Position numbers and translations under genes: made by a program. This document shows positions 1-7,904 of a stretch of DNA of 64,000 bases, in pieces; position 1 is the first letter of the stretch; every line of letters starts with the position of its first letter. The DNA comes from Verrucomicrobiales bacterium. GTDB lineage: Bacteria > Verrucomicrobiota > Verrucomicrobiia > Verrucomicrobiales > V1-33. The notes below the pieces were generated by a model, which saw only the letters and a program-made list of their open reading frames with translations, was not told where the DNA came from and ran no database searches. The stretch covers positions 1-64,000 of the forward strand of contig JAQGPJ010000071.1 of the NCBI GenBank assembly GCA_028293125.1, read 5' to 3'.

Positions 1-501
1 GTTGACATACAGACCCACAACATCACGCACTTTCTCCACAAAGAATGGATCGGTGGAAAGCTTGAACGTGTCCTGAAGGTGGGGTTTGAGGCCGAAGGCT
101 TTCCAGATCCGCAGGATGGCGTTCTGCGTCAGGCCGGAGGCTTTGGCCATGGAGCGGGTGCTCCAGTGGGTGGCGTTGGCCGGAGTGCTCTCCAGGGTGC
201 GGGTGACCACCTCCTCCACTTTGGTGTCGGTGATTTTGCGTGGCTGGCCGGGCCTTGGCGCATCGGACAGGCCATGCAGGCGCTCCCTGGCAAACCTTGC
301 CCTCCACTTGCCGACGGTTGGCATGGCCACGGAAAGCTTCATCGCCACCTGGGTGTTGGTCAGGCCGCCGGCGCAGTCCAGAATGATGCGGGACCGGAGA
401 GCCATGGCCTGTGAGGTTTTGCGGCGCCGGGCCAGCTCCTCCAGTTTGGTGCGCTCCTCAGGGGTGAGTTCAATAGTGGCGACAGGACGGCCGGAGGACA
501 T
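1..501 (-). CDS. IS630-family transposase, N-terminal part (cut by window edge)
   Basis: The reading frame starts at the ATG complementary to 499-501 and stays open for 167 codons to the window edge, so the C-terminal catalytic part is not seen. The N-terminus has the charged IELTPEERTKLEEL start and a helix-turn-helix segment (TNTQVAMKLSVAMPTVGKWR), followed by a second helical DNA-binding part (RSMAKASGLTQNAILRIWKAFGLKP). This is the usual two-part HTH head of IS630/Tc1-mariner type transposases. The protein would bind the element ends and catalyse cut-and-paste transposition into TA. It lies 54 bp from the stop of the radical SAM gene. I could not define the terminal inverted repeat. Confidence 0.8.
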   Translation of the reverse strand, partial: MSSGRPVATIELTPEERTKLEELARRRKTSQAMALRSRIILDCAGGLTNTQVAMKLSVAMPTVGKWRARFARERLHGLSDAPRPGQPRKITDTKVEEVVTRTLESTPANATHWSTRSMAKASGLTQNAILRIWKAFGLKPHLQDTFKLSTDPFFVEKVRDVVGLYVN

Positions 502-555
502 GCGGTCACCTTAAACTCAATCAAGAGTTTTTCAACGAATTAATCCATCAGGACA

Positions 556-2217
556 CTAGGCCGGTCTGCCGGGATGGGCGGTTTCGGCATCTTCGGTCTG
601 GTGCCGCGCCTGCCGCCGCGTGGTGGCGGGGCGGGAAATCAGGGACTGGGACACTTGGGTGGAATTGAGAGCCTCCGCCATCGGAAGCCACCGGCTGAGC
701 CAGTGCGGCGGGCGCCCGGTGCGCCGGTTGCGCGTGTAGTCGCGCCAGAGCGCGGCGGCCACCGGCTCCGGCGCATGGCCAATCTCCGTGGTCAGAAATT
801 CCAGCATCAGCTCCATCAGGCGCAGCAGGGCCAGCCCATCCACCTGACCAGTGCGAGCGTGGAGCCAGTCACAGAGCCGCATCATGCCCTCGAATGGGCT
901 GCCAGGCACCAAACCATCCCCTCCACTCCTCTGCCCGCTGTCCATCCCGTCCATTGAGGAACCACCACCCACCGGGGAGTGCCACACCATCAAAGCGGTT
1001 TCAGCGAAATTCCCACTGTTGCCGATCAGATCCCAGTATTTGGCGAACCGCCTCAGCCGCTGCATTTCCGCGAACGGAATCAGCCCGTTTTCCAGAATCT
1101 CATAAGGCGGAAAAGCGCTGTAAACCATGCCCCACTGCGCATCGTGCCGCACGATGGGCGTGCCGCGCAGTCGCTTCAGAATGCCGACTTGGATTTCCTG
1201 CGGGCGCAGCGCCAGCAGGCGGTCGAATCCCCTGCCGAAGCTGGCCGCATCCTCACCGGGCAGTCCCACAATCAGGTCGGCGTGCAGGTGCACGCCGGTC
1301 TCCGCGCGCAGAAAGCGGAAGTTGTCGGCCAGCCGGTCGTGGTTGTTGCGGCGCGAGATGTTTTTCGAAGCCGTCTCATTGAAGGTCTGGATGCCGATTT
1401 CAAACTGCATGGCGCCGGGCGGGAAGCGGCGGATGATCTCCCGCAGTCCCTCCGGCAGGCGGTCGGGGATCATCTCAAAATGCAGGAACAGGCCCGGCTC
1501 CAGCCGCTCCAGGAAAAACTCCAGCAGCGCCCGGCTGTGCGCCAGATTCAGATTGAAGGTGCGGTCCACGAACTTGAAGTGCCTGACGCCGATGGCCAGC
1601 AGGCGCTCCAGTTCCGGCTGCATGCGCTCCAGCGGCACGCTGCGCACAGGAATGGCCAAGGAACTGAGGCAGAACTCGCAGGTGAAGGGGCAGCCACGCG
1701 AGGCCTCCAGATACACCAGCCGCGTCGCCGCGTCCTCCGGGCTGTAAAGATGATAGGGCAGCGCCAGATCCTCCATCTTTGGCAGGGACGCGGCGATCAC
1801 CTTCTCCGGCGGGAGCCCGCCCGCCAGCAGGGTGCGGCAGACTTCAGGGAACGTCAGGTCGGCCTCGCCGGTGATGACCACATCCGCCAGCTCCACGATG
1901 GGCTGGCCCTCCCATTCATAGCTCACCTCCGGCCCGCCCAGCACGATCCGGAGATCCGGGCGCAGGCGCCGCAGATTTGACACCACCTCCGTGGTTTCCC
2001 TGACATTCCAGATGTAAACCCCCAGTCCCACGATCACCGGCCGCCGGGACAGGATAGCCTCCACGATGTCGGAGATGCGCTGGTTGATAGTGAACTCCAG
2101 CATCGCCGCGCGGCTCTGGAGATCGCCCAGATTGGCCATCAGATACCGCAGGCCGAACGCGGCGTGCTGGTAGCTGGCGTTGAGCGTGGCCAGCACGATT
2201 TCGGCTTGGGGCGGCAT
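556..2217 (-). CDS. B12-binding domain radical SAM protein (DUF4080 type)
   Basis: A 553-residue protein. Residues about 5-135 resemble a degenerate cobalamin-binding Rossmann domain (start LATLNASYQHAAFGLRYL, then VGLGVYIWN and the LGGPEVSY turn). The CxxxCxxC cluster that holds the 4Fe-4S centre of radical SAM enzymes is C176, C180, C183 (GCPFTCEFC). The TIM-barrel part follows, and the C-terminal 180 residues match the position of DUF4080. The B12-binding half lacks a clear DxHxxG motif, as in other DUF4080 proteins. The substrate is unknown; methyltransferase-like or anaerobic-metabolism roles have been proposed for this group. The last 30 residues are Arg/Gln-rich and end beside the IS630 copy, so the extreme C-terminus may have been altered by that insertion. 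Confidence 0.9.
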   Translation of the reverse strand: MPPQAEIVLATLNASYQHAAFGLRYLMANLGDLQSRAAMLEFTINQRISDIVEAILSRRPVIVGLGVYIWNVRETTEVVSNLRRLRPDLRIVLGGPEVSYEWEGQPIVELADVVITGEADLTFPEVCRTLLAGGLPPEKVIAASLPKMEDLALPYHLYSPEDAATRLVYLEASRGCPFTCEFCLSSLAIPVRSVPLERMQPELERLLAIGVRHFKFVDRTFNLNLAHSRALLEFFLERLEPGLFLHFEMIPDRLPEGLREIIRRFPPGAMQFEIGIQTFNETASKNISRRNNHDRLADNFRFLRAETGVHLHADLIVGLPGEDAASFGRGFDRLLALRPQEIQVGILKRLRGTPIVRHDAQWGMVYSAFPPYEILENGLIPFAEMQRLRRFAKYWDLIGNSGNFAETALMVWHSPVGGGSSMDGMDSGQRSGGDGLVPGSPFEGMMRLCDWLHARTGQVDGLALLRLMELMLEFLTTEIGHAPEPVAAALWRDYTRNRRTGRPPHWLSRWLPMAEALNSTQVSQSLISRPATTRRQARHQTEDAETAHPGRPA

Positions 2218-2251
2218 GGGGGTTTTCAGATGGCTTCAGGCGTGGCGCTTC

Positions 2252-3010
2252 CTATTCACGCGGATCCGTGGGCCGGCTCATGGGGGCGAAGATCGGGGGC
2301 GGCAGCGGGCCCATGCCGGCATCCCCCTCCGCCGCTTGGGCGCGGATGGCGCCGGCGATGGCGTGGGCGAGCTTTTGGCGGTGGCCGCTGTCGGCGATGA
2401 GACGGCTCTCACCGGAATTGCTGAGATAGCCGCACTCCACCAGCACGCAGGGGATTTCCGGATTCCGTGTCAGGCGGATGCGGCGGCGCACCAAGCCCCG
2501 GTTGCCGCGCTCCGACGGCACCACGGCGGACAGGGATCTCTGAATGCGGCGCGCGAGGCTGTAACTGTCGGTGCGCCAGTAGAAGGTCTCCGTGCCGCGC
2601 GAGCCCCCGCCCCCGCTGTTGTAATGCACGCTGACTAGAATGGCGTTTGGCCAGGTGTTGGCCCGGCGCACGCGGTCATCGAGATCCACAAAATAATCCC
2701 CGTCCCGCATGAGCACGACCTGAAAACCGCCGCCCAGCTCCCGCCGGAGCCGCATCACGGTGTCCAGCGCGGCATCCTTTTCCTTCTGACGGGTCCAAGG
2801 GCTCACCGCCCCGCTGTCCTGTCCACCGTGCCCGGCATCCAGAATCACGGTGCGGAACCCACGCGGCCCGGGCCGGTTGCCGTATTCACTGCGCCCCGGG
2901 GATGAGGCGTCTGCTTTAGGACCCGCTCCGCCTCCGCCGCCTGGCGCGGCACAGGAAACCAGCACAGCGGCAAGCGCGCCCACGGAGAATCGGAGAAAGG
3001 CAGTCATCAT
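2252..3010 (-). CDS. N-acetylmuramoyl-L-alanine amidase lipoprotein (Amidase_3)
   Basis: A 252-residue zinc amidase that cleaves the bond between MurNAc and the peptide stem. The Amidase_3 zinc and catalytic residues are visible: His in ILDAGHGG, Glu in the KEKDAAL helix, His in LVSVHYN and the catalytic Glu in VLVECGYLSN. The start is placed at the double Met of MMTAFLRFSVGALAAVLVSC because this gives a lipoprotein signal peptide with the lipobox LVSC; the open frame upstream (to 3088) looks non-coding. A Gly/Pro-rich linker follows the lipid Cys. The enzyme should therefore sit in the periplasm anchored to a membrane. It is divergent from the COG4112 gene and lies 34 bp from the radical SAM gene downstream of it. 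Confidence 0.9.
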   Translation of the reverse strand: MMTAFLRFSVGALAAVLVSCAAPGGGGGAGPKADASSPGRSEYGNRPGPRGFRTVILDAGHGGQDSGAVSPWTRQKEKDAALDTVMRLRRELGGGFQVVLMRDGDYFVDLDDRVRRANTWPNAILVSVHYNSGGGGSRGTETFYWRTDSYSLARRIQRSLSAVVPSERGNRGLVRRRIRLTRNPEIPCVLVECGYLSNSGESRLIADSGHRQKLAHAIAGAIRAQAAEGDAGMGPLPPPIFAPMSRPTDPRE

Positions 3011-3144
3011 GCGGGCACAGTGGCACGGAAAAGTGAAGGTTTTCAGCGGAAATTTCCTTTGGAATTCCCTCCTCTCCCCAGCCCGCACGATTCAGCGCCA
3101 ACCTTCCTTTGCATTTCCGCCCCCCCGCTCCACGATCGGACACC

Positions 3145-3771
3145 ATGCGCTGGCCCAACGAACGTGTCCTTGTCATCCCCCGTGCCCTTTTTGATTCCCT
3201 GGGAGCCTTTGAAGGTCTGGCCACGGAGGTGGACCGTTATCTGGACACCATTCTGGATCCCACCAACAACTCTTTCCTGGCGCGTGACTTGGCGGAGGAC
3301 GACCCCTCGTTCAAGCAGATCATCGCCTACGCCATTTTCCACTGCCGGGGGCGGTTCCTGCATTACGTGCGCGGCGGCAAAAGCGGTGAGCAGCGCCTGG
3401 CCTCCAAGGGCTCCATCGGCATCGGAGGGCATATCGACGCCCAGGATGCGGGACAGGATTCCCTGGGCCGCACCACCTACGTCAACGGTGTGGACCGGGA
3501 GATCAATGAGGAGCTGCTGCTGCACACGCCTTACCGCCAGAAGCTCGTGGCCCTGATCAATGATGACTCCAACGACGTGGGCCGGGTGCATCTCGGCGTG
3601 GTGCATCTTTTCGACCTCGATTCCGAGGATGTACAGGCCAACGAGGCCCCCATCACCGCCCTCGAATTTCTGGATTTGGAAACTCTCACCGCCCGCCGGG
3701 ATCAGCTGGAAACCTGGAGCCAGATCTGCCTGGACCGACTGCCGGAGCTGATTGGCGGATTGGCGGTCTGA
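3145..3771 (+). CDS. COG4112-type predicted phosphoesterase (MutT/Nudix-like)
   Basis: A 208-residue cytoplasmic protein. It begins MRWPNERVLVIPRALFD; the open frame starts 12 codons earlier but those residues are not family-like. The middle contains SKGSIGIGGHID, and a diverged Nudix-box tail REINEELLL lies about 30 residues further on, matching the predicted MutT-family phosphoesterases of COG4112. Such proteins are expected to hydrolyse a nucleoside-diphosphate-linked compound, but no substrate is established. The Nudix box is interrupted compared with classic MutT (Gx5Ex7REUxEExGU), so catalytic activity is uncertain. It is a single gene between the divergent amidase and the convergent FAD oxidoreductase. 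Confidence 0.8.
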   Translation: MRWPNERVLVIPRALFDSLGAFEGLATEVDRYLDTILDPTNNSFLARDLAEDDPSFKQIIAYAIFHCRGRFLHYVRGGKSGEQRLASKGSIGIGGHIDAQDAGQDSLGRTTYVNGVDREINEELLLHTPYRQKLVALINDDSNDVGRVHLGVVHLFDLDSEDVQANEAPITALEFLDLETLTARRDQLETWSQICLDRLPELIGGLAV

Positions 3772-3844
3772 CAGGCGGTGCAGCGAAGCCAGACCGGGAA
3801 TCCTTGGGATTGAACCACAAGGTCTGGTCCGGCAATCGTGCCGG

Positions 3845-5914
3845 CTATTCCTGCTTCAGCCACTGCACAGCATCGGCGATCACAAAGCCGTCGGTGCCGG
3901 CATTGGAGATTTCCACCGTGGCGGCCCCTGCGGGAAGCTGGAAAACACCCAACGGGAAAAACAGATCGTCAGCTGATGCGGCTTTCTGCTGATTCACCCG
4001 CACTGTCCGGGGGCCTTCAGCGGTGGAAACGGTCACGGGCACATTGGTGGCGCGGTTGGGATGAGCACTGTAGGTAATGCTCACGCGGTACTGGCCGGCG
4101 GCGGGGAGGGTGGTTTTGAAAAGCGCGGTCTGAAGTGGTTTGGCACCGGCTTCATGACCGTCGTGGACATATCCCGCTGCGGTAAAGGGTTGGGTGGCGG
4201 AGCTGTGGGTGTCGAATCCTGAGCGCACGGCGGCGGTGTCGTCCACCACGATGCCGGGGATCCGGTCAAGCGCGACACCGGCAGTCCTTTTGTCCGCCGG
4301 CGGGATGAAGTCGAGCACTTGGCCGTCCGCCAGCAGCCGGGCTTTCAGTTTGGCGGGATCCACTTTCTGCACCGTGGTGCGGTCGTCGATGGCCAAGGCG
4401 GCGGCGGTGGCGGCGCTCTGGCCCAGCACCATGAACACCGGCTCCATGCGGATGCTGCCGAAGGCGATATGGGAGGCGCTGAGGGTCAGCGGGGCCAGCA
4501 GGTTGGTGCATTCCGATTCCTTGGGCCGGATGCTGCGGTAGCTGATGGGATAGGGTTTGCTGGGCACCTGGATGTCGCCCTCGTTGCGCACTTTGCCCTG
4601 CGGGGTCAGGTGCCGGCGGACATTGTGGGAGTCCATGTTGTAAGCCCCCATGCCCACGGAGTCCTCCACCACCTCGCGCCGCAGGCAGTTTTTCTCGGTC
4701 ATCACATAATCACTCACCATGCGGCGGGCCTCCCGGATATACAGCTGGCGCGGCCAATGGTCATTGTCCGGGAATTCATCCGCCGCCAGACCCAGCTGTT
4801 GGAATTCCGCGCGCAAGGGCTCCGACACGCGCGGACTGTTGGCCAGGGTCCACATCAGGCCCTGGGTGTAGCTGCGGTGCTCCTTCACGATGCGCTCCCG
4901 CGTGGCATAGTCCCCATCGGGGTAGTGGTGATTCATGCCCAGGTTGTCGGTGCTGAAGGCGAAGTTGTTGTTGGTGTCCGTCTTGCGGTTGGGCATCCAG
5001 ACAGGATTCCACGGCACGCGCCGGTCACCGGCCTCGAAATTCCGCAGCAGCAGCTCAAAGCGTAGTGGGTCGTAATCCGCGGGCTTCGGCCATGGGAGGC
5101 GGTTCTCCGGCACATCCGTGGTGCAGAGCCGGTAATTGTAAGCCTGCACCCGCCGGTCACCGCTCCCGTCCGGTTCCGCCGGATCCAGCTGAATTCCGGG
5201 CAGCACTCCGCTTTTGGGATCGCCGGGCACTATCCAAGGATCCACTTCGTGAGTGAACTGATGTTTCACGGCGCGGGCCGTCTGCACGCCGTTGAGGGTT
5301 TCGCCGTAAACGTTGTTGGCCTCGCGCCCGATATGATAGGTCACGCCGGCTTTGGCCATCAGGTCGCCCTCGTAACCGGTATCAATAAAAACCCGGCCTT
5401 TGAAGACCGCGCCGCTCTCCATCACGATCCCCGTAATGCGCGTGCCCTCCTTCCGGACGCCGTCTTTCAGATTCAGCCGTTCGCTGAAGACGACGGTTAT
5501 TCCCGCTTCCCGGATCCAGTTGTTGTAAGTCTCCGTGGCCACATGCGGCTCAAACGTCCACTGGGCGTCATCGGCGTCCTGACGCGGTCTGGGTTTCAGC
5601 TCGCGGGTCCAAGCGCTGTCGTTCTGATAGTGCTGGCGGATGCGGCGGTAGAACTCCCGGGACAATCCGCCAATCGCCCCCTTGTTGCCGATATCCGTTG
5701 CTCCCAGCCCGCCCGTGGTCAGCCCCCCCAGAAACTTCGTGGGCTCGATGAGGATCACGCTTTTCCCCATGCGCCGGGCCTGAATGGCGGCGGTGACCCC
5801 ACCGGAGGTCCCGCCATAAACGATGATATCCGCCTCCGCCTCCGCGGCCTTGGCGTTCGCAAGCCAGGCCGGGCACTGTAGGAGGATCAGGGCGGAAAGC
5901 AGCGTGCGGTTCAT
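3845..5914 (-). CDS. Secreted FAD-dependent oxidoreductase with golvesin-type C-terminal domain
   Basis: A 689-residue protein. The start at 5914 gives a signal peptide MNRTLLSALILLQCPAW ending near NAKA-A. The FAD-binding Rossmann fold follows at once (DIIVYGGTSGGVTAAIQARR, with GGTSGG in place of GxGxxG) and continues with EPTKFLGGLTTGGLG, the signature of the FAD_oxidored group often labelled xanthan lyase-like. The last 130 residues (from GYVHDGHEAGAKP) form a beta-rich domain like the golvesin C-terminal domain, probably carbohydrate- or surface-binding. Proteins of this design are abundant in polysaccharide-degrading Verrucomicrobiota and Planctomycetota; the substrate is unknown. The gene follows lnt on the same strand after 176 bp. 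Confidence 0.9.
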   Translation of the reverse strand: MNRTLLSALILLQCPAWLANAKAAEAEADIIVYGGTSGGVTAAIQARRMGKSVILIEPTKFLGGLTTGGLGATDIGNKGAIGGLSREFYRRIRQHYQNDSAWTRELKPRPRQDADDAQWTFEPHVATETYNNWIREAGITVVFSERLNLKDGVRKEGTRITGIVMESGAVFKGRVFIDTGYEGDLMAKAGVTYHIGREANNVYGETLNGVQTARAVKHQFTHEVDPWIVPGDPKSGVLPGIQLDPAEPDGSGDRRVQAYNYRLCTTDVPENRLPWPKPADYDPLRFELLLRNFEAGDRRVPWNPVWMPNRKTDTNNNFAFSTDNLGMNHHYPDGDYATRERIVKEHRSYTQGLMWTLANSPRVSEPLRAEFQQLGLAADEFPDNDHWPRQLYIREARRMVSDYVMTEKNCLRREVVEDSVGMGAYNMDSHNVRRHLTPQGKVRNEGDIQVPSKPYPISYRSIRPKESECTNLLAPLTLSASHIAFGSIRMEPVFMVLGQSAATAAALAIDDRTTVQKVDPAKLKARLLADGQVLDFIPPADKRTAGVALDRIPGIVVDDTAAVRSGFDTHSSATQPFTAAGYVHDGHEAGAKPLQTALFKTTLPAAGQYRVSITYSAHPNRATNVPVTVSTAEGPRTVRVNQQKAASADDLFFPLGVFQLPAGAATVEISNAGTDGFVIADAVQWLKQE

Positions 5915-6090
5915 AATGTCAGGAGCGGGATGAATTGCGGAAAAGCGAAACTGCCGGAGTATCCAGCACAGCGCTGGAGCATGAGGAAACAGTCCTGACG
6001 TTACGCGGCCGGCCGCCGCTCTCTTCGTCCGTTTTCCCGGAAGGTTCCAAGGCGCTGCCCATGAGCGGGCCGCAGCCTTGAAACAGGGCA

Positions 6091-7866
6091 TCAGGATGGC
6101 TGCACAATCCGCCGGCGGCCTATCCAAACGCCCCCGCACGCCAGCAGGGCCAGGATGCCCGCAGCCTGGGCGGCGATATCGCCATGCCGCGCATAGAAGG
6201 TGATCCGTCCATCCCCCGTGCTGAAGTCCGTGGAGAGCACGCCCTCCTGAAAATTGGGAATCCGCTCCACCACTCCAACCGCCGAAACGCTGGCGGTGAC
6301 GCCGGTGTTGGAGCTGCGGACCAGGGTGCGGTGCAGTTCGGGCGCGCGCCAGCGGGCGTTGACAAAGTGAATGTCCGTCGCCGGGCTTTCCGCGAACCAG
6401 TTGTCGTTGGTCACATTGACCAGGACCTGCGGCTGCGGCCGGATGAACTTGCGGGCATGCCTGCCGATGGTGTCCTCAAAGCAGACCAGAGGCACCACAT
6501 CAAAAGGCTGGCCCTCGGGCTTTAACGGCTCCAAAGAGCGGCCCGGAGTGAAGTCATAGGGAATCAGGCCGCCCAGCATCCACTCCAGCGGAGGAATCTG
6601 TTTCCGGAAGGGGATGAATTCCCCAAACGGCACGAGGCAGACCTTGTCGTGCAGTTGATGGTTCCCCACCGTCCGCCGCAGGGCCGCCACGCTGTTGTGG
6701 AGTTCGCCCCATTCCTGGGAGTCGGCTCCGGTGACGAGGGTGAAATCACCCTGCTCCAGCTGGGGCGCAAAGGCCCCGCCCGCCACAGCATCGTGGAAAA
6801 ATCCCGGAATGGCGGACTCCGGCCAGACCACCAGATCCACCCGCGCCTTTCCGCCGGCTCCGACGGTGGAGGCCAGCGCCACGTCAGTCTGATGCGCGAG
6901 GTCAAAATAGCGCTGGCTCTGCCTCTCCACATCCGGTGACAATTTCTCCGCCATGGAGACATTCGGCTGGATCAGAAGGGCGTGAAGACGGGTTCCGGAT
7001 GCGGCGGCCGACTCCATGGCGCGGGCGTCCTGCGCGGTGGCCGTCCATTCCAAGGCTCCTCCTGCGGCCAGCACCAGCCCCAGCGTGGCCAACAGCTTCC
7101 GCCGCTGCCGTCCCCGCCGCAGCCGGAGACCGGCGGCAGCCCATAAAGACGGAAGCAGCACCACAGCAGCCAGACCGGTGACTCCGGTATAGGCCGACAA
7201 ATGCCGCAGGCCGTGCAGCGGAAACAGCGGCACCGCCAGCCCGTTCCACGGGAAGCCGGACAGCGCCACGCTGCGCGCCCATTCCAGTCCGCACCACATC
7301 CCGGTCAGGACGGCCGTTTTGCCCAAAGCCGTGAGCCACCGCTCCTCCGGCTTCATCCCCAGCCATGCGGCCACCCCAAGCACCAGAGCGGGATAAAGCG
7401 CCAAATAGGCGCACAGCGCCAGCATGCCGGGAAAGGTGACATACTGCACCCACCACAGCGTGGCGGTGAAGAACACCAGACCGGTGATCCAGCCCAGTCC
7501 GAAGCCGGTCCAGAAAACGTGCTTAAACCAGCCTCCCAACCTCCGCCATGACTTGGCCAAAAATCCTGTCCGGACTTTGTTGCCAAGGCCCGCGGGCAAT
7601 GCGGCCCCGTCTTTGCCAACCGGGTTTTCCGGCGGTGCAGGGCTTGAATTTTTCCTCCTCCGGGTGCCCCAAACCGCCAGCAGCAGCGGGACCGGAGCGG
7701 CAAAAACCAGCGGCCAGGCGTTCAACGGAGGGAACGCCGCCGCCAGCAGCAGACCGCTCGCCACCGCCGCCGCGCGCGCCTGCCAGGCGGTGAACGCGGA
7801 AAAGGGCAGAGCGGGCTCGGAGGGCGGGGCAGTGTGCGGAATCGGAGGCTGGGAAGGAGAATCCAT
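6091..7866 (-). CDS. lnt: Apolipoprotein N-acyltransferase
   Basis: A 591-residue inner-membrane enzyme that adds the third acyl chain to the N-terminal Cys of lipoproteins. The N-terminal half has several hydrophobic helices (ASGLLLAAAFPPLNAWPLVFAAPVPLLLAVW onward). The nitrilase-like half shows the three catalytic residues in their usual settings: Glu in VVWPESAIPG, Lys in DKVCLVPFGEFIP and Cys in PLVCFEDTIG. The start MDSPSQPP at 7866 is preferred; the longer frame to 7950 overlaps the end of the phosphomutase gene. It shares orientation with the phosphomutase and FAD oxidoreductase, and only 38 bp separate it from the former, so co-transcription is likely. The many lipoproteins in this window would be its clients. 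Confidence 0.93.
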   Translation of the reverse strand: MDSPSQPPIPHTAPPSEPALPFSAFTAWQARAAAVASGLLLAAAFPPLNAWPLVFAAPVPLLLAVWGTRRRKNSSPAPPENPVGKDGAALPAGLGNKVRTGFLAKSWRRLGGWFKHVFWTGFGLGWITGLVFFTATLWWVQYVTFPGMLALCAYLALYPALVLGVAAWLGMKPEERWLTALGKTAVLTGMWCGLEWARSVALSGFPWNGLAVPLFPLHGLRHLSAYTGVTGLAAVVLLPSLWAAAGLRLRRGRQRRKLLATLGLVLAAGGALEWTATAQDARAMESAAASGTRLHALLIQPNVSMAEKLSPDVERQSQRYFDLAHQTDVALASTVGAGGKARVDLVVWPESAIPGFFHDAVAGGAFAPQLEQGDFTLVTGADSQEWGELHNSVAALRRTVGNHQLHDKVCLVPFGEFIPFRKQIPPLEWMLGGLIPYDFTPGRSLEPLKPEGQPFDVVPLVCFEDTIGRHARKFIRPQPQVLVNVTNDNWFAESPATDIHFVNARWRAPELHRTLVRSSNTGVTASVSAVGVVERIPNFQEGVLSTDFSTGDGRITFYARHGDIAAQAAGILALLACGGVWIGRRRIVQPS

Positions 7867-7904
7867 CGATCGAAAAGCGCCGGTCGGCACCGGAGGCGCG
7901 CCGG

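Noticed and set aside
513-532. Hairpin AAACTC-aatcaa-GAGTTT followed by TT
   Set aside because: It lies between the IS630 start and the radical SAM stop; on the minus strand, from which the radical SAM gene would terminate, there is no T-tract, so it is not its terminator. It may be part of the IS end.
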